Assembly (NCBI RefSeq): GCF_021729145.1
Contig: NZ_JAJSLW010000001.1
Coordinates: 372,001 to 436,000, forward strand
Direction of reading: 5' to 3'
DNA: 64,000 nucleotides
Origin: Membranihabitans maritimus
GTDB lineage: Bacteria; Bacteroidota; Bacteroidia; Chitinophagales; Saprospiraceae
This document shows, piece by piece, positions 9,251 to 19,202 of the stretch. Both the position numbers and the translations under genes were made by a program. The notes under the pieces were generated by a model, which worked only from the letters and a program-made list of their open reading frames with translations, ran no database searches and was not told the origin of the DNA. Each line of letters starts with the position of its first letter. Positions within the stretch are counted from its first letter, which is position 1.

Positions 9251-10828
9251 TCAATTTCTTTGAGTGCCTATACAATCAACTAATTCTTCGACTCTCTTCA
9301 AATACCAATTGCAGATCACAGAATTATATTCAATACCACATTGCGTTTCAAAATTCGTTTTTTTCAATTCCTCAGCCATTGGAGCAGTAAGGATATCGTA
9401 GGCATCCCAACCCGGTTTTTGAAGCTTTCGAACAACTTTCGGTGGGAGGAAAGACTTTATTCTATCCTTTATCTTTTGTTTAAATATATCCCGTTCGGTA
9501 GCTTGAAGCTCACTCTCAAAAAGGATCTCATTTTTCTCAAACAACTTTTCCAGAACCTTGTGGTACAAATACTTAAAGTTTTTGTACTCCAAAGGCAAAG
9601 ATTTGAAAAAAGTAACAAGGTCCTTATCCCATAAAGGCATTCTATATTCATAACCAAAAAAATCGTAGACACTTGCCGAATTTATTACAAACTTGGCCTG
9701 CCTTTCTTTTAATATCCAATCTTCATATACAGAATAGGATTGGGTTTTATCGAATGAACCTAATTGCGTTTCAATCAAATCGTAAAACTTGTTCTTCCCT
9801 TTAACCCTGGAAAGTTTATAATGATTTTGATAAATGGCATTGATAACTTTGCCAATACCATCATTTTTCCTGAAAATTCCTTTTAAATGGCTACCGGCAA
9901 TGGAATCACCTGAATGGCCAGAAATAAATATTGTATTATCCGGCACCAACTTTTGGTCCTGCAAATACCTAATCGCAAAATAATCTTGCAAATATGGCAT
10001 TGAAGATAATCTACCAGAAAACCTAAAATATGAATTAAACTCATCTGAATTAAGGTAATCACCTGACAGTTTATGATTATATTCTATAAACGTCCAGGGA
10101 AATCCCATTTTTTCCGCAACTTTCCGGGAGATTTGAAGTTCTTCATTCCCTTTTCGGCCATAAGTGAAACAGGTTACATTTGAATATCCAAAATGGTTCA
10201 ACATATAACATATTAATCGGGAATCATACCCCCCACTTAATGAAAGGGCAACAGGCCCGCCCCCTAAACTTCCAATAAAGTGCTTGAATGAGTCGAAAAG
10301 AAGATCTTCGAGTTTTTCTGACCGATCATGTATGGAAACGGGAACTGTATCGGTTACTCGATGAGTATAGTACGTATTCTTCTTTTTTGTGCTACTCTCT
10401 AATAATAAGACTTCTGCAGCCTCAGTCTGATATACATTTTGCAATAAGGTCCCAGCCCCTGAAGTAAAACCTAAAAGTAAAAATTCTTTGGCCCGTTTAT
10501 TATTTAAACCATTCTCAATTAATTGATATGGATCGTCAGTAATATATACACCATTTACCGATTGGCTATAGAAAAGGGGAAATGTGCGCATCCGGTCTAC
10601 CGCAATAATTACACTCTCCCTCCCCGAAACAATAAAAGAAAACATACCATCCAGATCAGGTAATAGTAATTTCAATTGATCAAACACCTGATATTGAAGT
10701 AAAAAATCAATGGCATCCACCCTTTCAAAATAGGTTCCTTTGTACTTTAAAAAGCCTTTAAATTGTATATTCTCTTTTGCATACCACTTAAACCCTTTAT
10801 TATAAACTGTATTTATCTCAATCTTCAT
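9251..10828 (-). CDS. Asparagine synthetase-like protein lacking the glutaminase cysteine
   Basis: Related to AsnB-type ATP-dependent amide ligases. The PP-loop ATP-pyrophosphatase motif SGGYDS is at residues 198-203. A YRMPLWDKDL segment typical of the synthetase domain lies near 390-400. The N-terminal 180 residues follow the Ntn-glutaminase outline (LDGMFSFIV, DRMRTFPLFYS), but position 2 is Lys instead of the nucleophilic Cys. It should therefore not use glutamine in the normal way. Length 525 is somewhat short of AsnB. AsnB-like proteins without Cys2 occur in peptide modification and in surface polysaccharide pathways. Neighbours (DUF5107 protein, adenine deaminase) give no clue to the substrate. 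Asparagine synthesis is unlikely. Confidence 0.8.
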   Translation of the reverse strand: MKIEINTVYNKGFKWYAKENIQFKGFLKYKGTYFERVDAIDFLLQYQVFDQLKLLLPDLDGMFSFIVSGRESVIIAVDRMRTFPLFYSQSVNGVYITDDPYQLIENGLNNKRAKEFLLLGFTSGAGTLLQNVYQTEAAEVLLLESSTKKKNTYYTHRVTDTVPVSIHDRSEKLEDLLFDSFKHFIGSLGGGPVALSLSGGYDSRLICYMLNHFGYSNVTCFTYGRKGNEELQISRKVAEKMGFPWTFIEYNHKLSGDYLNSDEFNSYFRFSGRLSSMPYLQDYFAIRYLQDQKLVPDNTIFISGHSGDSIAGSHLKGIFRKNDGIGKVINAIYQNHYKLSRVKGKNKFYDLIETQLGSFDKTQSYSVYEDWILKERQAKFVINSASVYDFFGYEYRMPLWDKDLVTFFKSLPLEYKNFKYLYHKVLEKLFEKNEILFESELQATERDIFKQKIKDRIKSFLPPKVVRKLQKPGWDAYDILTAPMAEELKKTNFETQCGIEYNSVICNWYLKRVEELVDCIGTQRN

Positions 10829-10870
10829 AATATGGGAACCTCATATTTTTACGGTCGTCTATAATTCTCA

Positions 10871-12535
10871 TCAACAAACGGACAAATCTACGAATTGAAA
10901 ATGGGTCCCATCAAACAATCCTTTGTCGCTCAATTTCAATTCCGGAATAACGAGCAAAGCCATAAAGGACAGGGTCATAAACGGTGAAGAAAGTGTACTT
11001 CCCAAGGACTTGACGAATGAATCAATCGAACTGTAATCCCTGGCAACCAGAAAACCATCTTCCCCTGACATTAACCCAGCAACAGGAAGTGGAACACACT
11101 CAATGCTGGAACCGTTTGTAGCACTAACACCTCCTTTATAACGAATCACTTCATTAATGGCTTTCACTATATCATTATCAGCAACGCCTACAGCAATTAT
11201 ATTGTGTGAATCATGGGCTACACTAGAAGCTAATGCTCCTTTCTTTAGGCCAAATCCCTTTATAAATGCTACAGAAGGATTAGCGGTAGTATATCGATTG
11301 ACTACTACCAGTTTCAAAATATCACGATCGACATCAGCAATCAAATTTCCAGTGGTAGAATACTGGACGTGCCCTTCTATTTGGTTAGTGATAAGCTGAC
11401 CATCGTTTGCCTGGATCACCCTGATTTTATTACTACCGGATGCTTCCAGGACGATGTCTTCACTGTTGATAGGAGCACATCCAAACCGATTTACGATTTC
11501 ATTTTCTACCTGCGGGATCATCGTCTGCGTTCCGTCAAAAACCAATTCTCCATTGATAAAAGTAGATTTAACCTTGAAGTCTTTAACATTATCAATTACT
11601 ATAAAATCTGCAAAATCACCTTCTCGCAATGTTCCAATTTCAAGATTATAATGTTCGATAGGGTTCAAACATGCTGCCCGAAGGATATCAAAAAGATCAT
11701 ATCCCTTCCGAAGTGCCCTTTTCACCAATTCATTGATATGACCTTCGACCAGGTTGTCCGGATGCTTGTCATCCGAACAAAACATGATCCGGTCCGGATA
11801 CTCCTTTATCAATGGTATTAATGCTTCAAAATTTTTGGCCGCGCTTCCCTCACGAATGACGATCTTCATACCGTACTTCAATTTATCCAGGGCTTCTTCC
11901 AGGGTAAAACACTCGTGATCGGTAGAAATAATAACTTCACGCTCCAATCCGCCACCGCCAATATATTGTGCCGCCTGCTCTCCTTTCAGCCCCGGAGCAT
12001 GGCCGTCCACCGGTTTATTGACTTCCTGTGCCGCCTTTAGTTTGGCCAAAACCTCTTCATCTCGATTAAGCACACCGGGCCAATTCATCATTTCAGCAAG
12101 GTATTTGACTTGCGGGTCTTTCATAAGAGCCCGGATATCCTTCACTGAAATCTCAGCTCCCGCCGTCTCAAAAGCAGTAGCAGGAACACAGGAAGGAGCA
12201 CCAAAGTAAAATTTGAAAGGGACCTTCTTTCCGTTTTCTATCATATATTGTACACCTTCCACCCCCAAAACATTTCCTATCTCATGGGGATCCGATACTG
12301 TAGCTACCGTACCATGGCATACAGCCAGACGAGCAAATTCCGATGGTACCAACATCGAACTTTCTATGTGGACATGGGCATCGATAAAACCAGGTAGGAT
12401 ATATCGGTCCGGAGCTGATTCCAATCTGATGACCTTATCAATGTTCTGCTTCCTTATCTCCAGCCTTCCAGGGAATATTTCCCGGTTGCGAATGTCAATG
12501 ATCTGGCCAGAAATAGTTTGGATCGCAGGTGGCAT
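10871..12535 (-). CDS. ade: Adenine deaminase
   Basis: Hydrolyses adenine to hypoxanthine and ammonia in purine salvage; cytosolic metalloenzyme of the amidohydrolase superfamily. The metal-binding HxH is in PGFIDAHVHIESSM (near residue 50), followed by VSDPHEIGNVLG, STDHECFTLEEAL and SDDKHPDNLVEGH. The C-terminal Ade-specific domain is present (NRYTTANPSVAFIKGFG, SSVAHDSHNI). The length of 554 is usual. It starts 192 bases beyond the toxin gene and ends 42 bases before the AsnB-like gene. Confident assignment from the full set of motifs. Confidence 0.95.
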   Translation of the reverse strand: MPPAIQTISGQIIDIRNREIFPGRLEIRKQNIDKVIRLESAPDRYILPGFIDAHVHIESSMLVPSEFARLAVCHGTVATVSDPHEIGNVLGVEGVQYMIENGKKVPFKFYFGAPSCVPATAFETAGAEISVKDIRALMKDPQVKYLAEMMNWPGVLNRDEEVLAKLKAAQEVNKPVDGHAPGLKGEQAAQYIGGGGLEREVIISTDHECFTLEEALDKLKYGMKIVIREGSAAKNFEALIPLIKEYPDRIMFCSDDKHPDNLVEGHINELVKRALRKGYDLFDILRAACLNPIEHYNLEIGTLREGDFADFIVIDNVKDFKVKSTFINGELVFDGTQTMIPQVENEIVNRFGCAPINSEDIVLEASGSNKIRVIQANDGQLITNQIEGHVQYSTTGNLIADVDRDILKLVVVNRYTTANPSVAFIKGFGLKKGALASSVAHDSHNIIAVGVADNDIVKAINEVIRYKGGVSATNGSSIECVPLPVAGLMSGEDGFLVARDYSSIDSFVKSLGSTLSSPFMTLSFMALLVIPELKLSDKGLFDGTHFQFVDLSVC

Positions 12536-12726
12536 AAGGGAGCGTGTTGTTTAGTTTTTTAAAAGTAAAATTTTAATATTGATTTTTAATGGTTTTATAG
12601 TCAAATTCAGGTAAGAATCGTGATCTGTAAAGGCTAACAAGTGCTTCTTTGTTTCAAATGCTCGATTGTACAACAAGAAGTTATTCATATTTTTGAATTA
12701 CCCACATATGGGTGGCAAAATCCCTA

Positions 12727-12993
12727 TCAATAATAATGACCTTTTAGCGAATGGACTATGATCCGCTCTTCTCCGACTTCATAAACCAATCGATGCTCTT
12801 TATTAATTCTTCGAGACCAAAATCCGGATAAGTCGTGTTTTAATGGTTCCGGCTTTCCTGTTCCGGTAAAAGGATGTTCCGATAGCTCATTTAAAAGTTT
12901 TAAAAGCTTCTTTAATACACTTTTCTTTCCTGATTTTCTATGAAAAGAAATATCTTTCTTTGATTGATCAGAAAAGTCCAAATGATAACTCAT
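12727..12993 (-). CDS. YoeB/Txe-family toxin (RelE superfamily mRNA interferase)
   Basis: 88 residues. The C-terminal half has the YoeB signature: GTGKPEPLKHDLSGFWSRRI, then EHRLVYEV and the terminal HSLKGHYY, which carries the His-Tyr pair expected at the active site. YoeB toxins bind the ribosome and cleave mRNA. The start codon overlaps the stop of the upstream antitoxin gene by 4 bases (ATGA), the usual order of antitoxin then toxin. It appears intact. Confidence 0.92.
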   Translation of the reverse strand: MSYHLDFSDQSKKDISFHRKSGKKSVLKKLLKLLNELSEHPFTGTGKPEPLKHDLSGFWSRRINKEHRLVYEVGEERIIVHSLKGHYY

Positions 12994-13250
12994 TCCAGCC
13001 CTAATAATTTATCAAGATCCTCTATTTTTACTCTTGTAAATTCCCCCTTCTCAATCTGCTTTTTGCTTCTCATAATCTTTTCTACAAATTCCGGATTATA
13101 CGGGGAATCTTTCGAAGGAGATTCTTTAGTCGTTTCGTTCTGAGATTTAGGCATTCCTGCTTTTTCAAACGGAATGTTCAAAGCCTTAAGCACAGCCTTG
13201 ATAGCTTTGGATTGTTCCTTATTTTGTGGATGTACGGTAAGTGTTTCCAT
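12990..13250 (-). CDS. Antitoxin of the YoeB pair (DUF2683-like)
   Basis: 86 residues. The N-terminus METLTVHPQNKEQSKAIKAV matches the short DUF2683-type antitoxins found beside RelE/YoeB toxins in Bacteroidota. The C-terminus (KIEDLDKLLGLE) is the likely toxin-wrapping segment. The middle 30 residues are Ser/Lys/Pro-rich and probably disordered. Gene overlap with the toxin supports a co-translated module. Autorepression is expected of the family but no operator was identified upstream. Confidence 0.85.
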   Translation of the reverse strand: METLTVHPQNKEQSKAIKAVLKALNIPFEKAGMPKSQNETTKESPSKDSPYNPEFVEKIMRSKKQIEKGEFTRVKIEDLDKLLGLE

Positions 13251-13328
13251 CTATAACTTTATTCGGATTCTTATTGCTAACGAGGATTGTACACGTTTTG
13301 TTCCCGTTCTCATTCCTAAAATCAATAA

Positions 13329-14135
13329 TTACATTTCTTTTACCTGGTATTGATCATCCGGGTTCATCAGATAGGTCCTCATCGTACCGTTTTTCAATTT
13401 TTCAACCACTCTGAATCCGCGATATTCTGTTCCCCAGCTCCCGCCGAAATGTCCGTCAAACATAAAAGGGACTTTACCCTCGGTTTTTATACCGTCCTCA
13501 TGGTGGTCGTGCCCGTTGAAAGCAGCAGTCACATTAGGGTATTTCTTCAGCAAGTCGTGAAATTCCGGGCAACTCACACCGTGATCTGTCCAGTCATTGG
13601 GAGTTATATGCAGGAAAATATAAATCTCACGGGCACTTTTGTATTCATCCAATCGCGCCGAAAACCAATCCATATCCGGACAAAGGTAGGTACCTTCCAC
13701 ATCAGAGGTGGTTCCCAGTAAAACTGACCGTTCCCCAATTGTGAAATCATGGTTTTGAGGGAAACCCCAAGTATTTTCCCATACTTCGGGCGTCACCTTA
13801 TCGTGATTACCTTTTGTAGCATACAATGGTAGTTTTACTTTCGACAACGCCTTGTGGGCAGGCGTCAAAAATTGTGGCTCATCGTGAATGATATCGCCAT
13901 TAAAGACTACAAATTCAGAAGGGAATAAAGCGTGATAATAATTGATCTTTTTGACGATCGTTTCAAAATATTCTTCATAGTCAGTATCCGGTTGTCCATA
14001 GTGCCCATCGGAAGCTACCGAAAAACGAAACTCTACATCATTGGCAAATGGATTGAAATTCCTGGCAAATATCTGACCGTTGGCAATAATAATCCCTCCA
14101 ACGGCCATTTGGCGAATAAAATTTCTTCTAAGCAT
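13329..14135 (-). CDS. Tat-exported calcineurin-like metallophosphoesterase
   Basis: The N-terminus MLRRNFIRQMAVGGIII has a twin-arginine motif and hydrophobic stretch, so export folded to the periplasm is likely. The five family motifs are present: SVASDGHYG (DxH), FNGDIIHD, TKGNHDK (GNHD), LHITPND, and FNGHDHHED (GHxH). They would bind two metal ions and hydrolyse phosphomonoesters or diesters. 268 residues. The substrate cannot be read from sequence. A paralogue of similar design sits at 19203-20105 in the susCD locus. Confidence 0.88.
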   Translation of the reverse strand: MLRRNFIRQMAVGGIIIANGQIFARNFNPFANDVEFRFSVASDGHYGQPDTDYEEYFETIVKKINYYHALFPSEFVVFNGDIIHDEPQFLTPAHKALSKVKLPLYATKGNHDKVTPEVWENTWGFPQNHDFTIGERSVLLGTTSDVEGTYLCPDMDWFSARLDEYKSAREIYIFLHITPNDWTDHGVSCPEFHDLLKKYPNVTAAFNGHDHHEDGIKTEGKVPFMFDGHFGGSWGTEYRGFRVVEKLKNGTMRTYLMNPDDQYQVKEM

Positions 14136-14581
14136 TGATCATTGTATTTAAGCTAAATATAACAGATTTACAGAGATTAATCAAAGCCAACAATCTTCTT
14201 AAAGAAAAAATTACACTACTTATTCATTTTTTTTATAAGACAAACAATCTTTTCTAATTTTTTTAAAAATTACGTCGTAGAGATAGTATATTGGTACCGC
14301 AAAGAGTTTATGTAAAAATTTAGCGTAAAAAATAAATACTGGTTTGGGTATCTATTTTTCGGTACGTAAAGAAATACGTTTTTTATTTCAATTGCTCTAT
14401 AAGCCTTTAGCCACTGAACTTTACGAACTTTCGCGTTGTCAGAGGTTATTTGCGTTATTTTCTTAGTTGTTAGGTAAAGAACCGCATAGATTGCTCATTC
14501 ATGAGTAATACTCAGAGTTGCACAGAGAATTTGTTTAATTGAAACACGCTCTAAATGATAATTACACTAAAAATATCGTCC
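14136..14581. other. Intergenic region (446 bp) upstream of the large hydrolase gene
   Basis: No gene seen. It is AT-rich at first. Near its right end it has two overlapping short palindromes, CTCAT-TC-ATGAG (14494-14505) and GAGT-AAT-ACTC (14503-14513), possibly a regulator site for the hydrolase gene. Confidence 0.35.
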
Positions 14582-17170
14582 ATGAACCTTTTTCTTAAAT
14601 GCCATTGTACTACCTCATTATTCATTGCATTGATTCTCGTCATACCCTTATCCATCACTTACACACAAGAAAAAACCGGTAATATTGTAGAGTATTTTGG
14701 GAAGGAAAAGATAAACGATATCAGTGAAGGCGAATTAGTACATGTTTTTGACCATGGGCTGATATTAGATTTTAATGCTATCGACAATCGATCGTCTACC
14801 TTCCCACAAAACCCTGTATTTAGTAAATTTCTACTTGACCCCGAAAAAACAATAAGGGATGGCGAAATATTTGGGATAGATTATTTAGGAGAAGAGATGC
14901 ATTGGAAGCTTTTACAAACCGACAGTACACACACATTCCGAGACCGTTCCCTTCGATCAGGGTATTTATACCTTGAATTCAATTCACCAAAAGATCAAAT
15001 TTTGTTGTTTGAAGGATCAGGACAAACAGCCACCTTAATAAATGGATTACCACATGAAGGGGATCACTACGATTTTGGTTGGAGTCTTATTCCGGTAAAA
15101 ATCAAAAGAGGAATTAATACTTTTGTTTTATCACCGGGTAGGTTTTCAAGAATGCGGGCGCGCCTGATCAAACCGGAAAATCCTTTATTACTTACTTCCA
15201 GGGACATGACTTTACCCGATATTTTGATGGAAGAAGAAAAAGAATACGTAGGTGGAGTCAGAATGGTCAATGCCCTAAATGAAAATGTAACGGGCTACTC
15301 CATAAAAGCAACTATTAAAGGCAAAAATTCGATCACATCCATCCCGGACATTGCACCTTACCAGGTCATTAAGATACCATTCAAAATACCGTATACAAAG
15401 GCTGAGTCTGGGATATCCGAAGATTTAAAGATCGAATTGATAGATAATGGAAATAAGGTTATTTCTACCATTTCACAACCGATTCAGGTTAGATCAAATA
15501 GCAAACACCATAAAAGAACATTCATAAGTAAGATCGACGGTAGCGTACAATATTTTAGTGTTGCTCCGAGTACTCAACCTAATCAACAAGGTGAAGCACT
15601 TTTTCTGTCCGTCCACGGTGCTTCAGTAGAAGCTGTAAACCAGGCAAACGCTTATGATCAAAAAGACTGGGGAAATTTAATAGCACCGACCAACCGGCGG
15701 CCCTTTGGTTTTGCCTGGGAAGATTGGGGACGATTAGATGCCATGGAAGTGTTGGATGAAGCTACAGAAATTTACCAACCAGACCCGCAAAAAATATATC
15801 TAACCGGACATTCTATGGGTGGCCATGGTACCTGGTATTTGGGAGCTACTTATCCTGACAGGTTTGCGGCTATTGCCCCCTGTGCCGGGTATCCTGACCT
15901 ATTGGAATATAGAAATAGTTTTATACAGAGGCGATTACGCAATAACCCAGAGCTACTACAAAGATTCGGGATTTCAGAAAAAACTGTTGAACGTATGTTA
16001 CTGGAGCATGCGCCAACCCCACTGGAAAATCTAATTACTCGTGCAGGGAATCCTTCACGAACATTAAAATTGATCCGAAATTACCTTCAACAAGGTGTAT
16101 ATATTCTCCACGGTGAAAAAGACAATGTTGTCCCTACCTACCTGGCACAAGATATGCGTGAAAGGCTGGGAAAGTTTCATCCGGATTTCACCTACTATGA
16201 ATACCCCGATGGCACACATTGGTATGGCGACCACAGCGTAGATTGGCCACCCATTTTTGACTTTTTCAAGAGAAGAACAATACCAAAATCAAATGCGATT
16301 GACCAATTCGAATTTTTTACTGCATCACCCAGTGTATCTTCAAAGTCCCATTTCATAGAAATTCTTCAGCAGGAAATACCATTCGAAATTAGTAATATCA
16401 AAGTCGATCGCATAGACAGTTTATTTATTCAGACTGGGAATACTTCTGCATTTGCTATTGATGCACCTGTGTTAGGCGACAGTATTGGCGGAATAAAAGT
16501 TGATGGACAAACCTTTGAATTTTCTCATAAAAATAGGCTTTATTTCAAAAAATCCGGCAATGAATGGTTGCTCACCAAACCATTATCCAAAAAAGAGAAA
16601 GGGCCCCATCGATCTGGAGGATTCAAGGATGCTTTCAATAATAATGTCGTATTCGTTTATGCCACCGGAGGAACAAAGGAGGAAAATCAATGGTACTTCA
16701 ACAGGGCTACTTTCGATGCCGAAAAGTTCTGGTATCGTGCCAATGGGAACATCCAACTGGTAAAAGATACCGAATTCAACCCCGAAGATTATTCCAACCG
16801 GAATGTAGTCCTGTATGGAAACAGGGACAACAATGCTGCCTGGGATAAACTGCTCGTAGAATGCCCCATTCAAATTTCAAACGACAAGGTGGAATTAGAC
16901 AAAGTTACCATCTCCGGAACTCAATGGGGAACCTATTTTATTTACCCCAGGGCGGACAATGATCAGACTAGCATAGGAGTAGTATCTGCTTCCGGAATGG
17001 AGGGAATGAAAGCGGCCTTTGCCAATGAGTATCTGGAAAACGGAACCACTTATCCGGATTTCCTTTTATTTGACTATTCCGTCTTAACCGAAGGAACATC
17101 AGGGGTCAAATGCGCCGGGTTCTTCGGGAATGACTGGTCAGTGAAAAATGGTGATTTTGAGTGGAAGTAA
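14582..17170 (+). CDS. Large secreted alpha/beta-hydrolase (prolyl-oligopeptidase-like esterase)
   Basis: Start chosen at the ATG at 14582, which places a signal peptide (residues about 4-25) at the N-terminus; a further ATG at 14555 adds nine residues. Residues about 30-300 form a beta-rich N-terminal region. The catalytic domain follows: the nucleophile elbow GHSMGGHG is near residue 410, then DRFAAIAPCAGYP, then LHGEKDNVVPT (acid) and DGTHWYGDHS (His). These are the order and spacing of S9/esterase-like hydrolases. The C-terminal 300 residues hold further beta-rich segments, including FVYATGGTKEENQW, seen in related exported peptidase/esterases. The substrate is unknown. At 862 residues it is much longer than a minimal esterase. 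Confidence 0.8.
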   Translation: MNLFLKCHCTTSLFIALILVIPLSITYTQEKTGNIVEYFGKEKINDISEGELVHVFDHGLILDFNAIDNRSSTFPQNPVFSKFLLDPEKTIRDGEIFGIDYLGEEMHWKLLQTDSTHTFRDRSLRSGYLYLEFNSPKDQILLFEGSGQTATLINGLPHEGDHYDFGWSLIPVKIKRGINTFVLSPGRFSRMRARLIKPENPLLLTSRDMTLPDILMEEEKEYVGGVRMVNALNENVTGYSIKATIKGKNSITSIPDIAPYQVIKIPFKIPYTKAESGISEDLKIELIDNGNKVISTISQPIQVRSNSKHHKRTFISKIDGSVQYFSVAPSTQPNQQGEALFLSVHGASVEAVNQANAYDQKDWGNLIAPTNRRPFGFAWEDWGRLDAMEVLDEATEIYQPDPQKIYLTGHSMGGHGTWYLGATYPDRFAAIAPCAGYPDLLEYRNSFIQRRLRNNPELLQRFGISEKTVERMLLEHAPTPLENLITRAGNPSRTLKLIRNYLQQGVYILHGEKDNVVPTYLAQDMRERLGKFHPDFTYYEYPDGTHWYGDHSVDWPPIFDFFKRRTIPKSNAIDQFEFFTASPSVSSKSHFIEILQQEIPFEISNIKVDRIDSLFIQTGNTSAFAIDAPVLGDSIGGIKVDGQTFEFSHKNRLYFKKSGNEWLLTKPLSKKEKGPHRSGGFKDAFNNNVVFVYATGGTKEENQWYFNRATFDAEKFWYRANGNIQLVKDTEFNPEDYSNRNVVLYGNRDNNAAWDKLLVECPIQISNDKVELDKVTISGTQWGTYFIYPRADNDQTSIGVVSASGMEGMKAAFANEYLENGTTYPDFLLFDYSVLTEGTSGVKCAGFFGNDWSVKNGDFEWK

Positions 17171-17307
17171 GGAGGAATTCATTTCTAATGATATCATGGG
17201 CTACAAACATATATTTCACAATTCAACTAATCTCGTCCCACTTAGCATGAAATTTTAATGGAATTCATTTGAAAGGTATGTGATTTCAATTTTCCTATTG
17301 TGGAAAC

Positions 17308-17817
17308 CTATGAAAGAAGAGGTTTGATTTCATATTTTCGTTTATTTTCCTCCAACCATTTTCGGGCTGTCGAAATTACAATTCTCTTGATATTCTCCGG
17401 TGTCGCTCCGGACCAATAATGATTGTATAGCTTATCTACTTCACTCCAGGCCCATGATAACAAACAAAAATCCATCAACCTTTCCATTAAATCACTTCCA
17501 GAAATAATACCTACCAAATCCCGCAGATTCTTTTTTACTTCTTGCTTTTTTGCAATTTTTATGATATAAAAAATGCAGTAGCTGAAAAGTGCCTTTTTTC
17601 CATTCTTTTTTGAAATTCCAAGCTCTAGAAGTGCCTTCTCCAGGTAGTCTATAATTTCAAAATAATTAACCGGTTTATCCATCGATGCAATTATTCCTAC
17701 TACCGGAGTATCGTAACCTGCTTGAAGCATTTCAACTGCCCAATCAACACACTCGTCGGGATTGAAGTCTTCAATTATCGAATAGGCGACCATTTTGTAC
17801 GTTAAATCAGATATCAT
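17308..17817 (-). CDS. Hypothetical cytosolic protein
   Basis: 169 residues, mostly helical by composition, with no signal peptide or membrane segment. The N-terminal part (DECVDWAVEMLQAGYDTPVV, IASMDKPVNYFEI) suggests a small helical-bundle protein, but I recognise no family. It begins 46 bases after the stop of the alkaline-phosphatase-like gene on the same strand, so it could be the last gene of that operon. A role there is not evident. Confidence 0.6.
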   Translation of the reverse strand: MISDLTYKMVAYSIIEDFNPDECVDWAVEMLQAGYDTPVVGIIASMDKPVNYFEIIDYLEKALLELGISKKNGKKALFSYCIFYIIKIAKKQEVKKNLRDLVGIISGSDLMERLMDFCLLSWAWSEVDKLYNHYWSGATPENIKRIVISTARKWLEENKRKYEIKPLLS

Positions 17818-17863
17818 ATTTTAATTTAACGTAGTGAATCATAAACAATATAGATTATCAATT

Positions 17864-19096
17864 TCACTCATCAATCACCCACCGGTTCAAATAGTGATTC
17901 GGCGTCTCTAACACTATTTTATAAAAGGGGGACGGAACTTCACTCACATCAATAACCGCTTTTTCATCACTGATATCCAGTTCTTTGACCAACAAATATT
18001 GATCCCTACCACCGGTACCAAAACGATCGGTAATACTCAGCCAAACCCTGGCATCACCCGAAGTAACTGTGCTTTCCCATCTCACATCTATTTGATTTCC
18101 TTTTTTATCGGCCATCAAATGGTGGGCTTCCGTTTCGCCGATAAAAGGGATTCCATCCAATTCCATTTTATGTGTTTTTGGAATTCGGATATCCATATAA
18201 TTTGCAATTGTAGGCAGAATATCTACTACAGGTACTCGGTTTTCGATTCCATATTGATTGATATTACTCTTATTCACAACGATCCAGGTACTTCGCTCTC
18301 GTTCCGATTGCCCCCCGTGATGCTTCCCGGTTTCCTCATCCCGCCCGTGATCCGTCGTGATGACAATCATCCATTCTTCATTGAAGTTTTCTTCCCGGTA
18401 TTTCACAGCCGACCAGATCCTTCCTACCTGGTCATCCATAGTCCGAATGGATTCATAAAACCGGGGATGATCTCCAAATCCATGGCCCATATTGTCGGTA
18501 AACTGCAAGTAAACCCAACTCAAATCCGGGCTTTTTTCCTTAATATGTCGAGCTGCTTCATCCGCTACCAAATTATCAATATCACGGATATACGTTGTCG
18601 CCTCATCATGGGGAAAATGAATGGTATCGTTTTCAAAATCATCAAAGTGGTAATCCATGATCAAATTTCCGGTTGCTTCCTTTTTTTCGCCTATAAGTTT
18701 TGTGCGGTTATCCAACCACGTTGAATAAATAGCTGTAGTCTTCGAAGGGTACTGTTCTTTGAAATACCGAAAGACCGTCCAATAGTGATAATTCGGTACT
18801 TCTATTCCATTTCCCCAGACGTTGTGCTTATTGGCCCAAACGCCGGTGAGTAAGCTATTGTACCCCACAGCTGATATGGTTGGAGTCTCAGAATATCCAC
18901 CAGCTTCCCCTCCCACGTATGCAGGAAGAAATGCACCTACCTCAGCAATTTCGTCGAGATGCGGTGTATTTATTTCTTTTAAAACGTCATCCGATATTCC
19001 ATCAACAATGATAAATACGGTCTTTTTTATTTTTTCCTGGCTAAAAAGGAATGATACAACTAATAACAAGCCAACAGTCAATACACTTTTCATCAT
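17864..19096 (-). CDS. Secreted alkaline-phosphatase-superfamily hydrolase (phosphodiesterase/NPP-like)
   Basis: A signal peptide at 1-19 (ending FLFSQ) is followed by VFIIVDGISDDVL, the first metal Asp. A likely Thr/Ser nucleophile lies in SETPTISAVGYNSLLTG. Further metal ligands are in DNMGHGFG, TTDHGRDEETG and KHHGG. This is the ligand set of the alkaline phosphatase superfamily, closest in outline to type I phosphodiesterases/nucleotide pyrophosphatases. A beta-rich C-terminal tail of about 80 residues follows. 410 residues. It lies 106 bases downstream of the metallophosphoesterase and belongs by orientation to the fecR-susCD locus, so it probably hydrolyses the imported or surface-bound phosphorylated compound. 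Phosphatase versus diesterase activity is not decided. Confidence 0.82.
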   Translation of the reverse strand: MMKSVLTVGLLLVVSFLFSQEKIKKTVFIIVDGISDDVLKEINTPHLDEIAEVGAFLPAYVGGEAGGYSETPTISAVGYNSLLTGVWANKHNVWGNGIEVPNYHYWTVFRYFKEQYPSKTTAIYSTWLDNRTKLIGEKKEATGNLIMDYHFDDFENDTIHFPHDEATTYIRDIDNLVADEAARHIKEKSPDLSWVYLQFTDNMGHGFGDHPRFYESIRTMDDQVGRIWSAVKYREENFNEEWMIVITTDHGRDEETGKHHGGQSERERSTWIVVNKSNINQYGIENRVPVVDILPTIANYMDIRIPKTHKMELDGIPFIGETEAHHLMADKKGNQIDVRWESTVTSGDARVWLSITDRFGTGGRDQYLLVKELDISDEKAVIDVSEVPSPFYKIVLETPNHYLNRWVIDE

Positions 19097-19202
19097 AATT
19101 TTAATTCACTTTTTGATCTTAAGAGATTGTTTATGCCCAAAGCATCACTTCGTGGAAAATCCATCAATGGGTTACAAAAGACAAATTTAACCAAGCCCTA
19201 AA

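Noticed and set aside
11369-11821. A 150-codon plus-strand frame
   Set aside because: Antisense shadow of adenine deaminase.
17999-18724. A 241-codon open frame on the plus strand
   Set aside because: It lies wholly antisense to the alkaline-phosphatase-like gene, whose motifs are clear, and its own translation has no protein-like pattern.
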